A DNA stretch of 64,000 nt. Source: Streptomyces sp. CB01201. GTDB lineage: Bacteria; Actinomycetota; Actinomycetes; Streptomycetales; Streptomycetaceae. Position numbers and translations under genes: made by a program. The notes under the pieces are model-generated. The model made no database searches, had not been told where the DNA came from, and saw nothing but the letters and a program-made list of their open reading frames with translations. This document shows positions 1 through 9,200 of the stretch, in pieces. The stretch covers positions 1 through 64,000 of the forward strand of contig NZ_NNBJ01000006.1 in assembly GCF_002803085.1 (NCBI RefSeq), given 5' to 3'. Numbering within the stretch: the first letter of the stretch is position 1; every line of letters begins with the position of its first letter.

Positions 1-1030
1 GCGCGGGGGACGCGGGGGCCGGGGCAGCGGGGGGCGGGGTCGCGCGCAAGGGGGCCGGGGCAGCGGGCCGGGCGGCGGCGGACAGCCGGCCGGGGACGGG
101 CGGGGTCGACCCGGCGCTCGCCTCCCCGGGGGTCCGGCCGCGCCCGACCGGGGTAGCGGTGGACCGTGCGCCGGTGCGGGTGCCCGGCGCGGGGCGCGCG
201 TCCCCGGCCGCGGGCGCGGGGGACTCCCGCCGGGTCAGCAGGCGAGTGTGCAGGGCGGTCAGTTCCGGGCCCGGCGGGACGCCGAGGTCCTCGGCGAGGG
301 TGCGGCGGGTGGCCTCGTAGACCGCGAAGGCGTCCGCCTGCCGGCCGGCCCGGTGCAGGGCCAGCATCAGGAGGGCCTGGGTGCGCTCGCGCAGCGGATG
401 TTCGGAGGCGAACGCGCGTAGAGAAGCGATGGTGGAGACGTGCCGGTCCAGCGCGAGGGCGCCGTGGAAGTGGTCCTCGCGGGCGGACAGCCACAGCTCG
501 GTGAGCCGGTCGCGTTCGCGTTCGGCGTGCGGACCGGGCAGCCCGGCGAGCGGGCTGCCGCCCCACAGGTCGAGCGCGCCGGAGAGTTCGCTGTGGGACG
601 CCGCGACGTCCCCCGCACCGCGCAGCCGGGCGGCCTCGGCGAGCCGCGCCTCGAAGACGCTGGTGTCCAGCGCGGTCGCGGGCACCCGCAGGGCGTAGCC
701 GTCGTCGGCCGACACCAGGAGCCGGGCCGGGGTGCGGGCGGGGCGGTTCGGCTCAAGCAGGGTGCGCAGGCGCGAGACGTAGGTGCGCAGGGTGCCCACT
801 CCGCGCGGGGGCAGCCGCTCGCCCCAGATCGCGTCGAGGAGTTCGGGCATGGACACGGGCCGGCCGCCGCGCAGCAACAGCACGGCCAGCAGCGCCCGTT
901 GCTGGGGCGGACCGAGTCGTAGGGGCCGGCCGTCGAAGTCGCCCTCGACCGGCCCGAGCATCCGGAACCGCAGCCCGCCGGCCCCGCTGCCGGTTATGCC
1001 GCCTTCGCCCGTTCCGCCGGAATCCGTCAC
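1..1030 (-). CDS. SARP-family transcriptional regulator, 3' end cut by window edge
   Basis: The gene reads leftwards from a GTG at 1030 (VTDSGGTGEGG...) without a stop before the edge, so at least 343 codons are present and the C-terminus is missing. The first ~100 residues are an OmpR-type winged-helix DNA-binding domain (LRFRMLGPVEGDFDGR, then the LGPPQQRALLAVLLLR motif). The next ~150 are a bacterial transcriptional activation (BTAD) domain with LRTYVSRLRTLL and AGRQADAFAVYEATRR. A Pro/Ala linker follows, so an ATPase or TPR part could lie beyond the edge. SARP proteins bind direct repeats and activate transcription. Its position, divergent from the injection-system genes, makes a role in their control plausible, but this is inference. 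Confidence 0.85.
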   Translation of the reverse strand, partial: MTDSGGTGEGGITGSGAGGLRFRMLGPVEGDFDGRPLRLGPPQQRALLAVLLLRGGRPVSMPELLDAIWGERLPPRGVGTLRTYVSRLRTLLEPNRPARTPARLLVSADDGYALRVPATALDTSVFEARLAEAARLRGAGDVAASHSELSGALDLWGGSPLAGLPGPHAERERDRLTELWLSAREDHFHGALALDRHVSTIASLRAFASEHPLRERTQALLMLALHRAGRQADAFAVYEATRRTLAEDLGVPPGPELTALHTRLLTRRESPAPAAGDARPAPGTRTGARSTATPVGRGRTPGEASAGSTPPVPGRLSAAARPAAPAPLRATPPPAAPAPASPA

Positions 1031-1322
1031 GCGCCGCCGCCTCTTCCTCTCACTCGTCCCGGCCGTTTCGTCCCCCGACGTTTGCCCTTCCGGCCCCCCG
1101 GATCCTGTTCGTCCGGTCACCGAAACGCTACGCCAGGACCTCCCACAGGCCCGCATCAGCACATGTATCGCAAGGAGAAGTTGGCTTGAACTGCCCCCGT
1201 ATCGCGTGCGCAACCGGACGAAAGGGCACCCTCCCTGCCCCCAAGACGGTCCGGACGCCTCTTCCGTTCCGTAGGAGCGGCGTAAAGAATCGCGAGGCAA
1301 CGAGCGAGGGGAGTGCATCACC

Positions 1323-2771
1323 GTGCGGGTCCAGCAGGAACAGCAGGCCGAGCGGAGGCGTACCGCCCCACCGGGCCGCCCCGCGCGCGGATCCGCCTCG
1401 GCGCTCGCCGCGCTCCACGCCACGGCCGGCAACGCCGCCGTGGCCCAGCTGTTCGCGCCGGCCGCCTCCCACACCCGGGAACCCGCCCCCGTCCAGCGGA
1501 TCACCGACCACCCCGGCGGCTCCTACGACGCGCAGCCCCAAGCCGGTGAACGAGGACCCTACTTCGTCTCCCAGGGTCCCGAGGCCCGCTGGGCCATGGG
1601 CGCCGGTGACGGCCGCGAGCCGCGCGACATCCGGGAGCGGCTGCGCTACGAACTCGCCGAGGTGGGCCCGGCCGACGCACCGCTGCGGGTGGCCGACGAC
1701 GGCACGCTCGCCGTGCACGGGGTGGACGAGCCCAAGGAGTTCTACGCCACCCAGGCCGTGGTGGATTCGGCCAATGCCTCGCTGCGCGCGGTCAACAGCA
1801 CGGTGGAGCTGACCACCGGCGGCCGCAGCATCGGCGTCGGCGGGCTGCGCCTGCTGCGGGTCCAGCCCACCGTCCTGAGCGAGCAGTCGACCGAGGGCCA
1901 ACTGGGGCAGTTCGCCTCGCTGTTGCGTTCCACCTGCATCTCCGTGGCGTGCAGCCTGATCGGCTCCGAGCACTCCAAGCGCGCCCGCGCGGTGCTCGGC
2001 GACGGCACCGACTTCCTGCTCACCCCCGGCTCCGACAGCGACGACCGGGCCAACCGCCTGGCCGACGCGGTCGCCGGGGACACCGCCGGCACGCTCGACA
2101 CGGCCGGCGCGCTGGCCGCCGCAGGGGGCAGCCAGGCCCCGGGCGCCGACCTCGGCAAACGCTATGGCGAGGCCACCCGGGACGGCGGCCGGGACGCCAC
2201 CGAGGAACGCCTGGGCATCAACAAGTACGCCTCCCCCGGCCCCGGGGAGGGCTTCGCGATCTTCAGCATGCTGGCGGCCGACGACCGCGACCACTCGGTG
2301 TCGCCCCCGGTCGAGCGCGGCGAGAACGTGTGGGGCTACCACTTCGCGGCGGTCGTCGCCCGTTCCCTGGACGGCAGTTGCCAGGTCACGCTGGAGAACT
2401 ACAGCCGCAACGAGTTCGGCGAGAAGGCCCGCTCGGACCTGTACGACGTGCTGCTCAAGCGGGCCAAGAGCGGCGGCGGCTGGTTCTCGCAGCTCAAGCC
2501 GCTCCTGGAGAGCGACGACCAGCAGGCGTTCAAGGCCAAGTTCGACGAGGTGCTCGCCGCGCTGGTCCGCGACCCCGAGGTCAAGAAGAACCGGGGCCTG
2601 CCAAGGCTCCAGCTCCAGCGGGACTTCGAGGACCACACCTGCCGTTCCTGGTTCTTCCGGGTCTACGGCGGCGGCGCCGGCGAGAGCTTCCACGAACAGC
2701 AGGCCGCATCGGGGTACTTCAACAACCCCATGACGCTACGGGTGGCCCGCCCGGATCCGGCCGGACCCTAG
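1323..2771 (+). CDS. candidate contractile-injection-system effector (TAGNAAV motif; papain-like residues)
   Basis: This 482-residue protein matches no enzyme I can name. Residues 31-43 (LHATAGNAAVAQL) carry the TAGNAAV signature that recurs near the N-termini of proteins encoded with extracellular-type contractile injection systems. A VQR tripeptide follows at 57-59, the motif repeated in the 1243-residue protein of the same cluster. The C-terminal half holds GYHFAAVVA (His340) and CQVTLENYSR (Glu358/Asn359), with Cys205 and Cys210 upstream. The Cys...His...Asn order is that of a papain/NlpC-type fold, so a cysteine peptidase, amidase or deamidase toxin is possible. There is no signal peptide or membrane segment. 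The GTG start is preceded by GAGGGGAG. It lies upstream of the structural operon in the same direction and could be loaded cargo; this is inferred. Confidence 0.7.
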   Translation: MRVQQEQQAERRRTAPPGRPARGSASALAALHATAGNAAVAQLFAPAASHTREPAPVQRITDHPGGSYDAQPQAGERGPYFVSQGPEARWAMGAGDGREPRDIRERLRYELAEVGPADAPLRVADDGTLAVHGVDEPKEFYATQAVVDSANASLRAVNSTVELTTGGRSIGVGGLRLLRVQPTVLSEQSTEGQLGQFASLLRSTCISVACSLIGSEHSKRARAVLGDGTDFLLTPGSDSDDRANRLADAVAGDTAGTLDTAGALAAAGGSQAPGADLGKRYGEATRDGGRDATEERLGINKYASPGPGEGFAIFSMLAADDRDHSVSPPVERGENVWGYHFAAVVARSLDGSCQVTLENYSRNEFGEKARSDLYDVLLKRAKSGGGWFSQLKPLLESDDQQAFKAKFDEVLAALVRDPEVKKNRGLPRLQLQRDFEDHTCRSWFFRVYGGGAGESFHEQQAASGYFNNPMTLRVARPDPAGP

Positions 2772-2948
2772 CGCCCGGCCCCACCGGGCTTGGCGCGTAA
2801 GGGAGTTGGGGAGCCGCTCCCACTGGCCAGGGGCACCATCGGGGGAGCACGCTGCTTGCAGCACGTACGTACGGACGGTTACTGCACGATCACGGGCTGG
2901 GGCGGCGGCGTGGACGGCGTCCGCGCACGTGCCCAGGGGGTGCGCGCC

Positions 2949-3104
2949 ATGGGTGACAGCAGTGCGGAACAGCAGGCGGCGGAGGACCGGCGACGGAGGG
3001 AGGAGCTGTTGGAGAAGGTCCGCGAGGCGAACCGGCTGAGCACCGGGCGGCCCTGCCCGCCTCCGGGTGCGGCGATGGGGAACGACGACGAGGACGAGGG
3101 CTGA
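2949..3104 (+). CDS. small highly charged hypothetical protein, 51 aa
   Basis: The ATG at 2949 follows AGGGGG at a usable distance and opens a 51-residue protein. Residues 5-30 are rich in Glu, Arg and Lys and should form one amphipathic helix (AEDRRRREELLEKVREANR). The tail is acidic (GNDDEDEG). A longer frame extends upstream to 2790, but its composition changes sharply before this ATG, so the short form is preferred. I do not recognise the family. The position between the candidate effector and the sheath gene suggests an accessory role in the injection system, perhaps as a chaperone or adaptor. Codon use looks coding, but a gene this short is uncertain. Confidence 0.5.
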   Translation: MGDSSAEQQAAEDRRRREELLEKVREANRLSTGRPCPPPGAAMGNDDEDEG

Positions 3105-3512
3105 CCCGCCCCCGTCCGGAGTCTTCCCCGCGGGCCCCGCCCGCCCCCCTTCCGGGGTTTTCGCCACGAGCGCCGGGGCACCGGTCGGGTACGCGCCGAC
3201 GCAGGACGGGTTCACGCCAGGTACGGGCCCGGCACGGGTCCGGTGCGCGCCGTACCCGATCCGGCCGGACGAACCCTCCGCGATGACCGGAAGGGCAGCT
3301 TGTGCTGCCCTCGCCCACGCACCTTCTTCCCTCCCCGTGCCGCCCGCGCTACGCGAGGCTGGTCCGGTAATTGGCCGGTGGCAGCGTTTCGGGGGGCGGG
3401 ACGACCGCATGCAGCTCGGATTCGGAGCGAGCCGTCCGCTCCGCTTCGTGGGCCCCTCAGCTTCTGGGCGCTAGCCCACCTCCGTACACCCAGCATCAAG
3501 GAGCAGCTTCCC
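3105..3512 (+). promoter_or_regulatory. 408-bp leader upstream of the CIS structural operon
   Basis: No convincing gene lies here. The sheath reading frame stays open upstream to 3243, but that stretch does not resemble sheath protein. The region should contain the promoter and 5' leader of the structural genes, although I cannot name -35/-10 elements. It includes a perfect hairpin at 3292-3311 and ends with the AAGGAG ribosome-binding site at 3498-3503. Confidence 0.4.
3292..3311. other. perfect 8-bp stem-loop in CIS leader
   Basis: AGGGCAGC and GCTGCCCT flank a TTGT loop. No T-run follows, so it could be a weak terminator for the upstream small gene, an mRNA 5' structure, or a protein-binding palindrome. 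Confidence 0.45.
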
Positions 3513-5105
3513 GTGCCCAACTACCTGTCCCCCGGCGTGTACGTCGAGGAAGTCGCCAGCGGATCCCGCCCCATCGAAGGGGTCGGCACCTCGGTGGCCG
3601 CCTTCGTCGGGCTCGCGCCCGTGGGGCCGCTCAACGAGCCGACGCTGGTGACCAACTGGTCGCAGTACGTCGCCGAGTTCGGCGAGTTCACGGACGGGTA
3701 CTACCTGGCGCACTCCGTCTACGGCTTCTTCAACAACGGCGGTACGGCCGCCTACGTGGTCCGTGTCGGCGGCACCGACGACGGCGCCGGAAAGGCCGCC
3801 GCCCCGCAGGCATCGGCCACCGCCGCCCCGCAGGCGATCACCGCCGGTGAGGCCGTGGCGCTCGGCACGTTCAAGGTTTCTGCGATCACGGCCGGCACCG
3901 CCAACAACGGCGCGCTGACCGTCGAGGTCCAGGACGCCGAGGGCGAGGGCAACGGCGACCGCTTCAAGCTGATCGTCAAGGACGGCGAGACGGTCGTCGA
4001 GAACTTCGACGTCAGCGCGAAGAAGTCGGCCCGCAACTACGTCGTCACGCAGGTCAAGCAGCGGTCCAAGACGATCACCGTCGAGGAGGCCGTGGCCGGT
4101 GGCCAGCTGGCCAAGCCGGACGCGCAGGCCGTCACCCTGGCCCCGCCGACCCCCGCCGCCGTGCCCGCCCCGACGAGCAACGGCACGGTCGCCCGGATCG
4201 AGTCCGGCCAGTTCATCGGCGACTCCGCCGACCGTACCGGCTTCGGCGGCCTGGAGGCCTACGACGAGATCAACATGGTCTCGGTGCCGGACCTCATGTC
4301 CGCCTACCAGCAGGGCCTGATCGACCTGGAGCAGGTCAAGGCCGTCCAGCTCGGCCTGGTCTCGCACTGCGAGCTGATGGGCGACCGCATGGCCGTCCTC
4401 GACCCGCCGCCCGGGCTCAACGCCCGTGACATCCGCAAGTGGCGCATGGACGTGGCCGGTTACGACTCGCGCTACGCCGCCCTGTACTACCCCTGGATCA
4501 AGGTCTTCGACCCGTCCAGCGGCCAGACCAAGGTCGTCCCGCCGTCGGGGCACATGTCCGGCATCTGGGCCCGCAACGACTCCGAGCGCGGTGTGCACAA
4601 GGCCCCCGCGAACGAGATCGTGCGCGGCGCCGTGGACCTGGAGCTCCAGATCACCCGCGGTGAGCAGGACCTCCTGAACCCGGTCGGCGTCAACTGCATC
4701 CGCGCCTTCCCGGGCCGCGGCATCCGCGTCTGGGGCGCCCGCACCCTCGCCTCCGACCCGGCGTGGCGCTACCTGAACGTGCGCCGCTACTTCAACTACC
4801 TGGAAGAGTCGATCCTCATCGGCACCCAGTGGGTGGTGTTCGAGCCGAACGACCAGGCGCTGTGGGCCCGCATCCGCCGCAACATCTCCGCGTTCCTGGT
4901 CAACGAGTGGCGCAACGGCGCCCTCTTCGGCCAGCGTCCCGAGGACGCCTTCTACGTGAAGTGCGACCAGGAGACCAACCCGCCGGAGTCGGTCGACCTC
5001 GGCCGCGTGGTCTGCGAGATCGGCATCGCGCCCGTCAAGCCCGCCGAGTTCGTCGTGTTCCGACTCGCCCAGTTCTCGGGCGGTGGCGGCGAGCTGGAGG
5101 AGTAG
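3513..5105 (+). CDS. contractile injection system sheath protein
   Basis: This 530-residue protein forms the contractile outer sheath of the particle. The N-terminus (NYLSPGVYVEEVASGSRPIEG) is diagnostic of phage-tail sheath proteins, followed by TSVAAFVGLAPVGPLNEP and the FFNNGGTAAYVVRVG strand. Residues ~90-220 are an Ala/Thr/Val-rich insertion of the kind that decorates the sheath surface. The conserved C-terminal domain (IRVWGARTLASDPAWRYLNV, YFNYLEESI, FEPNDQALW, FLVNEWRNGALFG) supplies the strands that link neighbouring subunits. The GTG at 3513 was chosen because AAGGAG sits 9 bases upstream and translation begins exactly at the family N-terminus. It is the first gene of the main structural unit and there is only one sheath gene. 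Confidence 0.95.
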   Translation: MPNYLSPGVYVEEVASGSRPIEGVGTSVAAFVGLAPVGPLNEPTLVTNWSQYVAEFGEFTDGYYLAHSVYGFFNNGGTAAYVVRVGGTDDGAGKAAAPQASATAAPQAITAGEAVALGTFKVSAITAGTANNGALTVEVQDAEGEGNGDRFKLIVKDGETVVENFDVSAKKSARNYVVTQVKQRSKTITVEEAVAGGQLAKPDAQAVTLAPPTPAAVPAPTSNGTVARIESGQFIGDSADRTGFGGLEAYDEINMVSVPDLMSAYQQGLIDLEQVKAVQLGLVSHCELMGDRMAVLDPPPGLNARDIRKWRMDVAGYDSRYAALYYPWIKVFDPSSGQTKVVPPSGHMSGIWARNDSERGVHKAPANEIVRGAVDLELQITRGEQDLLNPVGVNCIRAFPGRGIRVWGARTLASDPAWRYLNVRRYFNYLEESILIGTQWVVFEPNDQALWARIRRNISAFLVNEWRNGALFGQRPEDAFYVKCDQETNPPESVDLGRVVCEIGIAPVKPAEFVVFRLAQFSGGGGELEE

Positions 5106-5163
5106 GTCACACCCCAACTCGCCCGTCCCCCAGCAGCTTTCGCACGAACAGGAGTAAACCAGC

Positions 5164-5607
5164 ATGTCGCTTCAGCCTGGTGATGCGCTCACTACCCACA
5201 ACTTCGGTCTTCAGATCGACGGTGTGATGGTCGAGTACCTTCAGGAAGTCAGCAGCCTCTCGATGGAGCAGGACGTCATCGAGTACCAGCAGGTCTCGGC
5301 CGACGGCAAGCCGATCATCAAGAAGCTCCCCGGCGTCAAGAAGGCCGGCGAGTGCACGGTGACCCGCGGTGCCACGCAGTCCGCCACGTTCTCCGAGTGG
5401 ATCAAGCAGTCCATCGACGGCAACATGGGCTCGGCCCGCAAGAACGCCTCGATCATCATGATGGACTACCAGGACAACCCGGTGAAGCGCTACAACCTGC
5501 GCAACGCCTGGTGCACCAAGGTGGAGGTCAGCGCGGTCAAGGCCGGCGACGCCTCGGCCATGACCGAGCAGGTCACCATCACCTTCGAAGAGCTGGTCAT
5601 CGAGTAA
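5164..5607 (+). CDS. CIS inner tube protein (gpT19/Hcp-like)
   Basis: The 147-residue product belongs to the phage T4 gp19-like tube family. It has the expected MSLQPGDALTTHNFGLQIDG start, the FSEWIKQSIDGN helix and a terminal strand MTEQVTITFEELVIE. Hexamers of this protein stack into the inner tube that the sheath drives forward on contraction. It follows the sheath after 58 bases and its stop overlaps the next start (TAATG). AGGAG precedes the ATG. A second, divergent tube-like gene lies at 9998; this one, next to the sheath, is the likely main tube subunit. Confidence 0.93.
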   Translation: MSLQPGDALTTHNFGLQIDGVMVEYLQEVSSLSMEQDVIEYQQVSADGKPIIKKLPGVKKAGECTVTRGATQSATFSEWIKQSIDGNMGSARKNASIIMMDYQDNPVKRYNLRNAWCTKVEVSAVKAGDASAMTEQVTITFEELVIE

Positions 5608-6056
5608 TGCGCCGCGAAGGTCCTGGAACGGCCGGCGCGCCCGGGGTGGACACCACCACCCCGGCCGTGTCCGGCGCGCGGGAAACCCTGCGCACCGAGT
5701 TCGAGTTCGAGCTGCCCCGCGGGTACGTCGACGAGTCGGGCACCGTGCATCGGCGCGGCGCGATGCGGCTCGCCACCGCCCGCGACGAGCTGGTCCCGCT
5801 GCGGGACGTACGGGTCCGCGAGAACCCGGCGTACCTCTCGGTGGTCCTGCTCGGCCGGGTCATCACCCGGCTCGGCACGCTCGGGGACGTCCACGACGGC
5901 ACGGTGGAGAGCATGTTCGCCTCCGACCTGGCCTTCCTCCAGGACTTCTACCGGCAGATCAACGCCGAGGGCCACACCCGCGCCGCGGTGGCCTGCCCGC
6001 ACTGCGAGCAGTCCTTCGAGGTCGAGCTGGCCGGGAGCCGCCTGGGGGAATCGTGA
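5607..6056 (+). CDS. phage-type tail assembly chaperone with C-terminal zinc knuckle
   Basis: The 149-residue protein starts at an ATG that shares one base with the tube stop codon. Residues ~30-130 (RTEFEFELPRGYVDESGTVH, MRLATARDELVPL, YLSVVLLGRVITRLG, SDLAFLQDFYRQIN) have the pattern of Mu gp41-like tail assembly chaperones, which act between tube and tape-measure proteins in phages. A short C-terminal segment contains CPHCEQSF, half of a possible zinc site; I see no second CxxC, so metal binding would need a partner or a dimer. The gene lies directly after the tube gene, as in contractile phages. The family assignment is by pattern and the role in CIS assembly is inferred. Confidence 0.75.
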   Translation: MRREGPGTAGAPGVDTTTPAVSGARETLRTEFEFELPRGYVDESGTVHRRGAMRLATARDELVPLRDVRVRENPAYLSVVLLGRVITRLGTLGDVHDGTVESMFASDLAFLQDFYRQINAEGHTRAAVACPHCEQSFEVELAGSRLGES

Positions 6057-6211
6057 CGTACGCGGCCGACCGGATCGAGGAGGAGACCGCGTACCTCGCC
6101 TACCACTTCCACTGGGACATGGACTCCATCCTCGACCTGGAGCATGCGGACCGGCGGGCGTACGTACGGCGGGTGGCGGCACTGGTGGAACAAGGCGAAG
6201 GGGAGCGGTGA
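6053..6211 (+). CDS. DUF6760-like small CIS protein, 52 aa
   Basis: The GTG at 6053 overlaps the previous stop (GTGA). The product begins MTYAADRIEEETAYLAYHFH, continues WDMDSILDLEHADRRAYVRR and ends GEGER. The helical Glu-rich start, the conserved HFHW and the LEHADRRAYVRRV segment match the short DUF6760 family found in such clusters. Translational coupling to the tail assembly chaperone recalls the two-protein chaperone sets of phage tails (gpG/gpGT), although here two separate genes are used instead of a frameshift. Its function is unknown; a role as a partner of the chaperone is inferred. Confidence 0.8.
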   Translation: MTYAADRIEEETAYLAYHFHWDMDSILDLEHADRRAYVRRVAALVEQGEGER

Positions 6212-6217
6212 CGGGGG

Positions 6218-9200
6218 ATGGCCCTGTTCAAGCGCCGGCGTAACCGGCCGTCCGAGGCCGGGACGGTCACGACGGCCCAGGCGGCCACGGACGCCGTGAC
6301 CCCGGTCGCCCCGTCGCCGTCCCCCGCCCAGGGGGACGGCGGCTGGGCCGCCGCGCCCGTGATGCAGCGCGCCCTTGCGGCCCCCCGCCTCACGGCCGAG
6401 TCGGGCTTCGGCTCGACGCTGGCCGCGCACCAGGACCTCTCGGTCGTCCGTCCGCTGACCCACGCGGTCTCCCCGACGGCCCCGCACGGCGTCCTCCACA
6501 ACGCCCTGACCCCGGTCGCGGGCAGCCCCTCGCCCCACCCCCTGCCGGTGCTCCGGCTGCCGGTGGCGGTACGGGAGGCCCAGGGCGGCGGCGCGGGTGC
6601 CGACGGGTCCGCTGCGGCGCCGTTCGGCGGGCCCGCGGTCCAGCGGTCGGCCACCTCCGCGGCCCCGGCCGCCAACACCCCTGCGGGTGGCCGTAGTTCG
6701 GCCCCCGTCGCTGGTGGTTCGGCCCCGGCGCCCGTACGCCCCGCCACCGCACCCGGCTCTTCGGCTCCGGGCTCCGGCGGCTCCGCTCCGACTTCCGCTC
6801 CGGCTCCGGCTCCGGCTCCGGCTGTGCAGCGGTCCGCCTCGCCTTCCACTGGTTCCACGAGGTCCACGGGGTCCACGGGGTCCACGCGCGGCCCGGCCAA
6901 GAGCGGCCCGGCCCAGGGCGCTCAGGCTCCCGCGGTGCAGCGCTCGGCCGCGCCTGCCGCCACCCCGCCGATCTCCGCGGCCCCGACCCCGGCCCCTGCC
7001 CCTGCCCCTGCCGTACAGCGGGCCGCCACCCCTCCGCGTGGCGCGACGGGGAACGCCGCCGGCACGACGCCGGGTCCGGTCGGGTCGGCCGCTGCCCCCA
7101 CGCCGTCGACGCCGCCTTCCGCGTCGCCGGTCACCCCGCCAACTGACGCCTCACGCGGCACCGTTGGCCCAGCGGCACGCCCGGCGAGCAACTTCGGGCC
7201 GTCGGCTCCGGCGACCCCGGCCGGGCCCGGTACCGGCCCCGCCGTGCAGCGAGCGGCTCGGCCTTCGTCCCCGCAGCCTTCGTCCCACCCGTCCTCGTCG
7301 GCTCAGCCCATGCCGGTCAAGCCTTCGCCCGGTGCGGCCGGTGCGCCCGCCGTGCCGAGTGCTACGAACGCTCCGGCGCCGACGACTGCGGCCACCCCGG
7401 CGGCTCCGAGCACCCCGGCCGTCCAGCGTGCGGCCACCCCGCCGAACCCGTCGGCGAGCGGCCCCGCCGGTACGCCTCCGTCGGCCGCGCCCCGCTCGGC
7501 CCCGGCCGCCCAGCGCCCGGTTCAGCCCTCGCAAGGCGCCCCCTCGACCGCGAGCCCCGCTCCCGGTGCCCGACGCGCCGACGCGCCCGGGAACCCGACT
7601 GCCGGGTCAACAGACGCCGTACAGCGGCGGGTTGAGCCGTCGACCAAGCCCGCACAGCCGACCGCCCCCGCGCCCGCGACGCCCCCGACGGCCGCCATTC
7701 AGCGAGCCCGGACCGACCGGCCGACGGCTCCGGCGACCCCGGTGCCCCCCGTGCCCCCGGTCTCCCCCGCTCGGCCGGACGCCCCGCAGGGCGACACGGA
7801 CCTTCCCGTGCGCAGGAGCGGGCGCGACGAGCCCCGATCTCCCGGGTCGTCCGGCATTCCCGCCGTGCAGCGGACCGCCACGCCGCCCGGAAAGTCCCCA
7901 ACTGGTCAGCCGGGAACGGCCCATGCCCCCGCCATCCCGTCGAACCCGGCCCCGTCGGCCGGCACCAACCCCGGCCCCGCCCCCGCCGTGCAGCGCCCCG
8001 TGCCGCCGAGCCCCGCCGCACCCGAGGCCATGCCCGTACGCGGCGAGGGGGCGAAGCCCGGCGCCACACCAGCGCCGGCTCCCGCACCGGCACCGAGTCC
8101 CGGGCCGGCTCCGGCGGCCCCGGTCCAGCGGGCCGCACCCGCTCCCGGGCCGGGGGCCACCCCGCCGGCCCGGCCCGGCCGCGCGGACAAGCCCGTTCCG
8201 GCGAGCCCCATCGGGCCCCCGATCCAGCGTTCCGCCATGGTGCCGCCCAGCGCCGCGAGCACTCCTGCGAACACCGGCCCCGCCAACCGGCCGGGCACGA
8301 CCCCGCCCAACCGCGGCGCATCGGCACCGGCCCCTCGGACCGCCGACGCCCCCGCCGTCGTGCAGCGGGCCGGTACGGAAGCCGGTCCGGCGGAGACTCC
8401 GCGTGCCGCGACCCGGCCCAAGGTGGGGTCAACTCCGCCGATTCACATGCCGGTTGCGCCTTCGGCCAGCTCCCCCACCCCGGCAAGTCCGGCGAGTCCG
8501 GCGAGCCCGTCGGGCAGCGCCGGGCACGGGGTGTCCGGGGTGACGCCGGGGGGTGGGACACCCGGGTCGCGCCCGACGGCCCCCCGCTCGGCGGCTGCTC
8601 CGTCCGGCGGGTCCGGGGCGAGTCCCGCGGTGCAGCGGGCTGTCACGGCCCCGCCGAGCCACCCCGGTTCGGCTTCCCCCTCCGCGGTGCCGCAGCGCCA
8701 GACCCGCCCGGCCGCGCCCTCGGCGACCCCGGGGAGCACGACCCCGGCAAGCGCCACCCCGGGGAGCACGACCTCTGCGGGCAACGCCGCGCCCGCCACG
8801 TCCGCTACGTCCGCCACGTCTTCCGCGTATTCCGCGTCTTCAGCGGCCCCGCAGACCGCGCCCGTGCGTCCTGCGGCACCGGGCGGCTCAACTCCCGTGC
8901 TGCCCATGCCCGTTCAGCGGGCCTCGGCTCCCGGTGGGCGGTCGCTCACCTCCGCCCCGCGCGCGGTGGTTCCCTCGTACCAGCTCGACCCCGTCGGCGT
9001 GGTGCGGCGCCCTGCCGCGCCCGCCGAGCCCGCCCCCGCTCCCACCCCTGCCACGGCTACCGCCCCCGCTCCCGCCCCTGCCCCTGCCCCGGTGGAGGCC
9101 GCGCCGCCCGTGCAGCGCAAGCCCATGGTGCGGCGGGTCAGCCGGGTGCAGAGTGCGGCGGCTCCCGAAGCCGGTCGGCGGCGGCCGCTCATCGGGGCGC

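Noticed and set aside
1128..2693. 521-codon minus-strand open frame opposite the candidate effector
   Set aside because: Its composition is that of a GC-rich shadow; the plus-strand frame shows motifs, a ribosome-binding site and normal codon positions.
3471..5165. 564-codon minus-strand open frame opposite the sheath gene
   Set aside because: The plus strand encodes an unmistakable sheath protein; the reverse frame has no recognisable domain.
6597..8543. 648-codon frame within the VQR-repeat gene
   Set aside because: It is a +1 shadow rich in Arg and Pro; the repeats and C-terminal helix are only in the 6218-9949 frame.
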